From the NCBI GenBank assembly GCA_902797005.1, contig CADBRE010000043.1, forward strand, positions 1 through 17,309: a stretch of DNA of 17,309 nucleotides, given 5' to 3'. The notes beneath the pieces were generated by a model that saw only the letters and a list, made by a program, of their open reading frames with translations, was not told the DNA's origin and did not search any database. The stretch is from an uncultured Erysipelotrichaceae bacterium. Its GTDB lineage: Bacteria > Bacillota_I > Bacilli_A > RF39 > UBA660. Both the position numbers and the translations under genes were made by a program. Positions 12,805 to 17,309 of the stretch are shown here, in pieces; the first letter of the stretch is position 1; the number at the start of each line of letters is the position of its first letter.

Positions 12805-14112
12805 ATGTTTAATAGTTTAGGAGAAAAGTTTGATAATATCATATCTAAAATGAAAGGATATGGAAGTATAAATGAAGATAACATTAGCGAGATGGTGCGT
12901 GAGATAAGACTTGCTCTTCTTGAAGCTGATGTTAACTATAAAATAGTAGGGGAGTTTGTTAATTCTGTTAAAGAAAAAGCATTAGGAGAAGAAGTTGCTA
13001 AGTCTTTAAAACCTGGTGAAGTTTTTGCAAGTATTTTAAGAAATGAACTTATACAATTATTAGGAGAAGAAGAAGCACCACTTACTATGAACAAGCCAAT
13101 GAATATAGTTTTAATGTGTGGTCTTCAAGGTAGTGGTAAAACAACTACAACAGGTAAACTAGGAGCTTTAGTAAGAAAAAGATACGGAAGAAGGCCTATG
13201 TTTATAGCTTGTGATGTTTATAGACCTGCTGCAATTGACCAACTTAAGACTTTAGGTAAATCTTTAGATATTGAAGTTTATGAAGAAGGTAAAGGTAATC
13301 CAGTTGAAATATCTAAAAGAGGTATTGAATATGCAAAGAGTAAAGGTTATGACTATGTACTAATAGATACTGCTGGTAGACTTCAGATTGATGAAGAATT
13401 AATGAACGAATTAGTAAACATTAATAATGAAGTGAAACCTAATGAAATACTTCTTGTACTGGATGCAATGATGGGACAAGATGCTATAAATGTAATAAAT
13501 GGATTTAACGAAAAACTATCCCTTACTGGTGCAATACTAACTAAGATGGATGGAGATACTAAAGGTGGCGTTGCTCTTTCTTTAAGACACTTAACTAACG
13601 TGCCTATTAAATTAATAGGTGATTCAGAAAAGTTAGATGGAATAAGCGAATTCGTTCCTGATAGAATCGCTGATAGAATATTAGGTAATGGTGATTTGGT
13701 ATCAATCGCTCAAAGGGCTAGTGAAGTAATAGATGAAGAATCCGCTAAAGATGCAGCTAGAAAAATGAAGAAGGGTACTTTTGATTTAGAAGATTTCTTG
13801 GAGCAAACTAAACAAATTAAAAAACTTGGGCCACTTGAAAACTTAATTAAATTACTTCCAGGTGCTAGAAAAATGGGACTAGATAACTTAAACATCAATC
13901 CTAAGATAATGGCTAGAGTAGAAGCAATCGTGCTTTCTATGACTCCAGAAGAAAGGCATAATCCGGATATACTAAAAGCAAGTAGAAAGCAAAGGGTAGC
14001 TAAAGGAAGTGGAACAAGCGTGCAAGAAGTTAATAGATTACTTGACCAGTTTGAACAAATGAAGAAAATGATGAAACAAATGACTAATGGTAATATGAAA
14101 ATGCCATTTTAG
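12805..14112 (+). CDS. ffh: Signal recognition particle protein Ffh (SRP54)
   Basis: Ffh binds 4.5S/scRNA and hydrophobic signal sequences and, with FtsY, targets nascent membrane proteins. The 435-aa protein has the N domain (about 1-90). The G domain contains Gly-Leu-Gln-Gly-Ser-Gly-Lys-Thr-Thr (106-114), Asp-Val-Tyr-Arg-Pro-Ala-Ala (137-143), Asp-Thr-Ala-Gly-Arg (188-192) and Thr-Lys-Met-Asp-Gly-Asp (246-251). The M domain carries the RNA-binding motif Ser-Arg-Lys-Gln-Arg-Val-Ala-Lys-Gly-Ser-Gly (393-403) and a Met-rich tail (419-433). ATG 12805 is chosen because AAGGAG (12790-12795) ends 9 nt upstream; ATG 12796 abuts that site. Length is normal. It has its own promoter, separate from ftsY. 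I see no clear T-rich terminator in the 91 nt before the convergent glycosyltransferase. Confidence 0.97.
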   Translation: MFNSLGEKFDNIISKMKGYGSINEDNISEMVREIRLALLEADVNYKIVGEFVNSVKEKALGEEVAKSLKPGEVFASILRNELIQLLGEEEAPLTMNKPMNIVLMCGLQGSGKTTTTGKLGALVRKRYGRRPMFIACDVYRPAAIDQLKTLGKSLDIEVYEEGKGNPVEISKRGIEYAKSKGYDYVLIDTAGRLQIDEELMNELVNINNEVKPNEILLVLDAMMGQDAINVINGFNEKLSLTGAILTKMDGDTKGGVALSLRHLTNVPIKLIGDSEKLDGISEFVPDRIADRILGNGDLVSIAQRASEVIDEESAKDAARKMKKGTFDLEDFLEQTKQIKKLGPLENLIKLLPGARKMGLDNLNINPKIMARVEAIVLSMTPEERHNPDILKASRKQRVAKGSGTSVQEVNRLLDQFEQMKKMMKQMTNGNMKMPF

Positions 14113-14203
14113 TGGTAGCATTTGTTAGAATTATATTTACACTTGACGTTTAGTTATTATTAGTAAAATAAAATTTAATAAAACAAAAGAAGATATTAAT
14201 AGA

Positions 14204-15388
14204 TTAATCATGTCTATTTAATTCTTCTTTTTCTTTTACCATTTTCTCATATATTTTAAATGCATTTAAAACTGCATCATCCCAAGAAACATATACGTCT
14301 TTGTAAGCGTTTTTACTTACTTTGTTATAAAGTTTTTCATCATTCATTATTTCAAGTATTCTTGCCGCATATGATTCTTTAGAATAATCAGAAAAGAAAC
14401 CATTAACATTATCAGCTATTCCGCTAGCTGTGACTGCATCTTTTAAGAAAAGCGTAGGTGTTTCCTGTGAAGCTGCTTCTATTTGCACGAGTGAATTAAC
14501 ATCATATAGTGAAGGGAATAAGAATAAATCACTTCTTCTATAGTATTTAGCTAGTTCATCTCTATTTTCAACTCTTCCAGCCATGATTATTTCATCATTC
14601 ATGTTTTGCTCATTAATGTATTTTTTAAGTGCTTCTTCGTCTTGCCCACTTCCAACAAATATCATTTTAAAGTTAAAATTAGGTTTTAGTTCTTTTAATA
14701 GTTTTAGTGAATCAACTATAAAGAATACATTTTTTAGTTTGTTTATTCTTCCTACAAATAAGAATACTTTTGTATCTTCTGCTATATTATATTTCTTGTT
14801 TATGTAATTAAAAGCTTCCTTTTTATCAGTTTTTATCATATCTGTAGCATTAGAAATTATTCTAGGCGTTTTAGTGTATCCATAATCATCAGTATATACT
14901 TTGCTTATAGCTTCATTCATAGTCCAGCACTCATCGCATGCTTCAAAGCTTTTCATTATTATATCAGTCATTTTTTTTGAAAGTATCTTGCTATTAGTAG
15001 CACGGTAAAAATCTTGTTTAAATTGGCTGTGCATAGTAGCTATTAAAGGAATATTGTGTTTTTTTGCATAATTTATTCCAATTTTTCCTATTGTAAATGG
15101 TGAATGTATATGTACTAAATCTAGATTATAACTTTCAACTTCTTTTAAAAAATGTTTATCAAGTTTAGGAGTAGGCAAGTTATAGTCTAAAAATGGTATT
15201 TTAATTGATTTACATCTAACTACTTTATATGGAAGTTCTTTATCATTAAATCCTTTTAAACCAGGTGCAAAAACAATTACATCAGCGTGTTTTGTGAGTC
15301 TTTTTGCATAGTTATCAACTACCATCACAACTCCATCTATCATTGGGAAATATGTATCTATAAATAATCCTATTGTTAACTTCTTCAT
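14204..15388 (-). CDS. GT4 glycosyltransferase, possibly diacylglycerol glucosyltransferase
   Basis: The 394-aa protein is a GT-B fold, family GT4-like enzyme. The N-terminus reads Phe-Ile-Asp-Thr-Tyr-Phe-Pro-Met-Ile-Asp-Gly-Val-Val (9-21), the acceptor-side motif common in processive and lipid glycosyltransferases. His-Ile-His-Ser-Pro lies at 93-97. The C-terminal domain has Val-Gly-Arg-Ile-Asn-Lys-Leu-Lys-Asn (212-220), whose Arg/Lys contact the sugar-nucleotide phosphates. Val-Gly-x-Gly follows (245-248), then Phe-Pro-Ser-Leu (291-294) and Glu304-Ala-Ala-Ser. The E-x7-E donor motif appears as Asp296-x7-Glu304, a conservative change. There is no strong membrane helix. The motifs resemble monoglucosyldiacylglycerol synthases that make glycolipid anchors; substrate assignment is inference. 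ATG 15388 follows GAGGT by 7 nt. It lies downstream of the kinase-like gene on the same strand, separated by that gene's terminator. Confidence 0.83.
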   Translation of the reverse strand: MKKLTIGLFIDTYFPMIDGVVMVVDNYAKRLTKHADVIVFAPGLKGFNDKELPYKVVRCKSIKIPFLDYNLPTPKLDKHFLKEVESYNLDLVHIHSPFTIGKIGINYAKKHNIPLIATMHSQFKQDFYRATNSKILSKKMTDIIMKSFEACDECWTMNEAISKVYTDDYGYTKTPRIISNATDMIKTDKKEAFNYINKKYNIAEDTKVFLFVGRINKLKNVFFIVDSLKLLKELKPNFNFKMIFVGSGQDEEALKKYINEQNMNDEIIMAGRVENRDELAKYYRRSDLFLFPSLYDVNSLVQIEAASQETPTLFLKDAVTASGIADNVNGFFSDYSKESYAARILEIMNDEKLYNKVSKNAYKDVYVSWDDAVLNAFKIYEKMVKEKEELNRHD

Positions 15389-15406
15389 TTATATTACCTC
15401 ATATCC

Positions 15407-15415
15407 ATTATAACA
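15407..15415 (-). promoter_or_regulatory. Possible extended -10 promoter of the glycosyltransferase gene
   Basis: On the minus strand TGT-TATAAT (15415-15407) lies between the upstream gene's terminator and GAGGT. The -35 position holds only a T-run. It resembles the ffh promoter. Confidence 0.45.
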
Positions 15416-15428
15416 TTTATATGGCTAA

Positions 15429-15460
15429 TAAAAAAGGACTATTTTGCTAAATCTAGTCCT
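15429..15460 (-). terminator. Intrinsic terminator of the kinase-like gene
   Basis: On the minus strand AGGACTA (15460-15454) pairs with TAGTCCT (15441-15435) across a 12-nt loop, followed by TTTTTT. The left arm lies in the last codons of the gene. Confidence 0.75.
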
Positions 15461-16335
15461 GTTCTTGCTTTATAAACTAAATGATGAGCCTGATATGGTT
15501 CTTTTTCTATTAAATATTCTAAATAAGGGAGTGGGTTTTCATTTTCTCCATCATGATATATCTTTTCTATTGAAAATAGGAAATCTTTATTAATGCCAAT
15601 GCTTTCTAAATAGTTCATGTAATTATAAAATTGTTCTATTGTTAATTCATACATTTTACATCCAGCTAATGTGTTTAGAATAATCATAATGTAGCAATAA
15701 ATGTCAGAATCTCTTGAAGGTATTATGTCATCATGACCATTAACCTTATATTTGTATGGTAAGTCAATAAGTAAAGTGTTTAGAAATAAGTATTTAGATG
15801 TAAATGGTTCATTATTAGAAATATAGCTACTGTCTATATCAACTACATGAATTTTGTTTTCTTTATCTACAATAAAGTTTGCCTCATGTAAATCTCCTAG
15901 TCTAAACTCATAAGGGAAACCTTTCAATTCATCTATATTAATAAGAATACGTCCTATTTTCTTTAAGTACTCTATCTTATCTTTAAGAGGAATCTGCTTA
16001 TTACTAAGTATTATTTGTAAGTTTGTTGCATTTTCTATTAAAGGCATTGTTGTTCCAATTATCTCTCCGCCAACTACAGCAAGTGTTTCAGGAAGAACTA
16101 ATTCTTTAACTTGCTCTAAAACAGATCTATAATATACTAAGGTATTTATGTTTAATAGTTTCATACCCATGTATTCGCCTTTATCTATAAAGAACCTCTT
16201 TAACATTTTTCTTTCTCTTCCAGATCGTTTGCTACCCATTATATAAAGCTCACTTTCAACATTTATTACTCCTTTACCTGGGTCAAATTTCTTAAGTTTT
16301 TCAAATTGATTTCTTGTTAGTGATGTTGTGTACAT
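15439..16335 (-). CDS. Protein kinase / phosphotransferase-like protein
   Basis: The 298-aa protein shows the catalytic core of the protein-kinase/aminoglycoside-phosphotransferase superfamily. Leu-Gly-Asp148-Leu-His150-Glu-Ala-Asn153 corresponds to the catalytic loop (Asp as base, Asn for metal). Val-Val-Asp166-Ile-Asp168-Ser corresponds to the DFG metal site. A Lys/Arg-rich N-terminal segment (Lys43-Met-Leu-Lys46-Arg) may hold the ATP-binding Lys, but no clean Gly-rich loop is visible. A helical region with Asp-Ser-Asp-Ile-Tyr-Cys-Tyr (about 209-215) resembles the segment after the activation loop. There is no membrane segment, and the substrate is unknown. ATG 16335 follows AGAGGTGA and a strong promoter. 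It is divergent from the NrtR-type regulator, sharing about 120 nt of upstream DNA with it, so joint control is possible. Confidence 0.72.
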   Translation of the reverse strand: MYTTSLTRNQFEKLKKFDPGKGVINVESELYIMGSKRSGRERKMLKRFFIDKGEYMGMKLLNINTLVYYRSVLEQVKELVLPETLAVVGGEIIGTTMPLIENATNLQIILSNKQIPLKDKIEYLKKIGRILINIDELKGFPYEFRLGDLHEANFIVDKENKIHVVDIDSSYISNNEPFTSKYLFLNTLLIDLPYKYKVNGHDDIIPSRDSDIYCYIMIILNTLAGCKMYELTIEQFYNYMNYLESIGINKDFLFSIEKIYHDGENENPLPYLEYLIEKEPYQAHHLVYKARTGLDLAK

Positions 16336-16361
16336 AATACTTCACCTCTTTTTTATGCTGT

Positions 16362-16390
16362 ATGATACCATATTAAGTACATTTTGTCAA
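16362..16390 (-). promoter_or_regulatory. Promoter of the kinase-like gene
   Basis: On the minus strand TTGACA (16390-16385), 17 nt, TATCAT (16367-16362), with TGG before the -10 (extended -10). The NrtR-type palindrome lies 22 nt beyond the -35. Confidence 0.8.
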
Positions 16391-16405
16391 ATCCATTATT
16401 TTCTG

Positions 16406-16434
16406 TTGACAAGTGTATAAAATACACATATAAT
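16406..16434 (+). promoter_or_regulatory. Consensus promoter of the NrtR-type gene
   Basis: TTGACA (16406-16411), 17 nt, TATAAT (16429-16434), a perfect match to the sigma-A consensus. The spacer is almost filled by the palindrome at 16413-16427. The start near 16441 excludes ATG 16439 as the start codon. Confidence 0.9.
16413..16427. promoter_or_regulatory. Palindromic operator in the NrtR promoter spacer
   Basis: GTGTATAAAATACAC has arms GTGTAT and ATACAC around AAA. Sitting between -35 and -10, it would block RNA polymerase when occupied, which suggests autorepression. A near copy lies at 17159-17173. Confidence 0.75.
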
Positions 16435-16456
16435 GTAAATGCAGGGTGAAAAGAAT

Positions 16457-17131
16457 ATGAGAAAGAACTTTGAACTATATAAGAACATAGGCGTTCATAC
16501 AATTACTTCTATATTTACTGTAGATAAAGGTGTTGTTAAAGTATTATTAGTCAAAAGAAAAAATGAACCATTTAAAGATATGTGGGCTTTAGTTGGTGGA
16601 GCTGTTTACAATAATGAACTATTAAGAGAAGGAGCTTTAAGAGAGATAAAAGAGAAGACAGGTTTAGAAGGTGTGAAGATTTATGAATCAGGTATATTTG
16701 ATAAACTAGATAGATCACCAATTATGAGAATGATAGCTGTTACTTATGTAGGAATTGTTGATATAAATAAAGTAAATGTTTTAAGTGAAACAATAAATAC
16801 CGAAGATGCTAGCTGGGTGCCAATAGATAAGGTAAAGAGATTAGCTTACGACCATAACGACATTCTTTTAAAAGCTCTTGATACTTTAAAAGAGTTAATA
16901 GTTTCTACTGATATACTAAAGGGATTATTTCCAAATGGCTTTACTATTCCAGAAGTACAAAAGACATATGAAGCTATTTTAGGTAAAGAATTTGACAGAA
17001 GAAATTTTAGAAAGAAATTACTAAGTTTAAGACTTATAACTGATACTGGTAAAGAAATATTATTTGAAGGAAAGAGACCTGCAAAGCTTTATAAGTTTGA
17101 TAAAAGAAAGGAAAATAAAAGTGTATTTTAA
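16457..17131 (+). CDS. nrtR: NrtR-type NUDIX transcriptional regulator
   Basis: NrtR proteins are repressors of NAD synthesis and salvage genes that sense ADP-ribose-type ligands through a NUDIX domain. The 224-aa protein has an N-terminal NUDIX fold (about 10-140). Its Nudix box is Gly48-x5-Glu54-x7-Arg62-Glu63-Ile-Lys-Glu66-Lys67-Thr-Gly69-Leu. One of the two paired catalytic Glu is replaced by Lys67, consistent with a sensor rather than an enzyme. The C-terminal winged helix (about 158-215) has the family signature Phe-Thr-x-Pro-x-x-Gln-x-x-Tyr-Glu-x-Ile-Leu-Gly (162-176) and Asp-Arg-Arg-Asn-Phe-Arg-Lys-Lys-Leu (180-188). ATG 16457 follows AGGGTGA (16443-16449) by 7 nt and lies after the predicted transcription start. 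The palindromes at 16413 and 17159 are its likely operators. The effector and targets here are inferred. Confidence 0.9.
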   Translation: MRKNFELYKNIGVHTITSIFTVDKGVVKVLLVKRKNEPFKDMWALVGGAVYNNELLREGALREIKEKTGLEGVKIYESGIFDKLDRSPIMRMIAVTYVGIVDINKVNVLSETINTEDASWVPIDKVKRLAYDHNDILLKALDTLKELIVSTDILKGLFPNGFTIPEVQKTYEAILGKEFDRRNFRKKLLSLRLITDTGKEILFEGKRPAKLYKFDKRKENKSVF

Positions 17132-17143
17132 AGATACATTTTT
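17117..17143 (+). terminator. Terminator of the NrtR-type gene
   Basis: AAAAGTGTAT (17117-17126) pairs with ATACATTTTT (17134-17143), ten pairs including one G-U, with a 7-nt loop containing part of the stop codon. The T-tract is the right arm itself. Confidence 0.6.
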
Positions 17144-17158
17144 ATAAATAAATTATAT

Positions 17159-17173
17159 GCGTACAAAATACGC
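17159..17173. promoter_or_regulatory. Second NrtR-type palindrome, before the last gene
   Basis: GCGTACAAAATACGC matches the 16413-16427 site at 12 of 15 positions. Two of the three differences (positions 2 and 14) are compensatory and keep the arms paired. It ends 4 nt before GGAGG of the next gene. Confidence 0.72.
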
Positions 17174-17186
17174 AAGTGGAGGATAT

Positions 17187-17309
17187 ATGGATATTGTAAA
17201 AGAAATTATAAATGATATGAAAGGGTTAAGTAAAGTAAATGATTTAGAGAAAGTAACTGAAATATCTTTGCCTTATTTCTTTTTAGAAGTTTTGAAACTA
17301 GAACCTTCA
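17187..17309 (+). CDS. N-terminal part of an unrecognised protein, candidate NrtR target
   Basis: ATG 17187 follows GGAGG (17178-17182) by 4 nt, and the frame is open for 41 codons to the window end. The visible residues begin Met-Asp-Ile-Val-Lys-Glu-Ile-Ile. They are helical and charged, then hydrophobic around Leu-Pro-Tyr-Phe-Phe-Leu-Glu-Val-Leu. There is no signal peptide or motif I recognise. The operator-like palindrome directly upstream suggests control by the adjacent NrtR-type regulator and hence a possible link to NAD or nicotinate metabolism. That is inference from position only. Confidence 0.7.
   Translation, partial: MDIVKEIINDMKGLSKVNDLEKVTEISLPYFFLEVLKLEPS

Noticed and set aside
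14143..14174. TTGACG followed by TAAAAT on the plus strand after ffh
   Set aside because: Spacers are 15 or 20 nt, and transcription would run straight into the convergent glycosyltransferase gene. Too weak to call a promoter or small RNA.
14198..14218. AATAGA / TCTATT inverted repeat at the glycosyltransferase gene end
   Set aside because: Only six A-T-rich pairs, and no immediate T-run on the minus strand. Not convincing as a terminator.
16384..16412. TTGTCAA ... TTGACAA inverted repeat
   Set aside because: It is explained by the two divergent -35 elements of the kinase-like gene and nrtR.
1..17309. CRISPR arrays, tRNAs, insertion sequences, T-box or riboswitch leaders
   Set aside because: No direct repeat series, cloverleaf, transposase motif or recognisable leader was seen; every gap between genes is under 300 nt.

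Overview
The window is a strongly AT-rich stretch of a bacterial chromosome. It looks like a member of the Bacillota, close to or within the Bacilli. The reasons are a class-B-type RNase P RNA next to gpsB, a rodZ-pgsA / recA / rny neighbourhood, both RNase Y and RNase J, an ftsY / ylxM / ffh group, and Shine-Dalgarno sites of the AGGAGG type. Trp is encoded by TGG and TGA serves as a stop (for example at 11729), so the standard code applies. A superoxide reductase and the absence of any respiratory gene suggest an anaerobe, perhaps an uncultured gut lineage. That placement is inference. I see no phage, insertion sequence, tRNA or CRISPR array.

Layout. 1-470: the 3' end of an unknown gene, a 29-codon small ORF and a terminator-like hairpin. 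483-2322: a forward unit gpsB - rnpB - rodZ-like - pgsA, read from one strong promoter and closed by a terminator. 2313-3653: a reverse-strand FAD/Rieske oxidoreductase. 3737-4943: recA with two candidate promoters and a dyad but no recognisable LexA box. 4955-5517: a superoxide reductase carrying a cysteine/acidic pentapeptide-repeat insertion. 5524-6660: a divergent alanine racemase. 6663-10126: the two mRNA-decay enzymes RNase Y (forward) and RNase J (reverse) converging on adjacent terminators. 10242-12059: ftsY - NUDIX hydrolase - ylxM, tightly packed. 12053-12765: an unrecognised reverse gene splitting ylxM from ffh. 12773-14112: ffh. 14204-15415: a reverse GT4 glycosyltransferase. 15429-16390: a reverse kinase-like gene. 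16406-17143: an NrtR-type NUDIX regulator whose promoter holds a 15-bp palindrome. 17159-17309: a second, covarying copy of that palindrome and the start of an unknown gene.

How the genes fit together. Most genes are housekeeping: cell-wall growth (gpsB, rodZ-like, alr), phospholipid and perhaps glycolipid synthesis (pgsA, the GT4 enzyme), recombination (recA), RNA processing and decay (rnpB, rny, rnj) and co-translational membrane targeting (ftsY, ylxM, ffh). The oxidoreductase and superoxide reductase form a redox pair around recA. The right end holds a small local regulatory circuit, NrtR with two matching operators, likely connected to NAD metabolism.

The strongest leads are the Cys-repeat insertion in the superoxide reductase and the pair of compensatory operators. 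There is also a recurrent TTGACA-17-TAAAAT promoter type in front of gpsB, recA and rny. All start sites below were chosen by Shine-Dalgarno spacing and promoter position, and several lie downstream of the longest possible frame.
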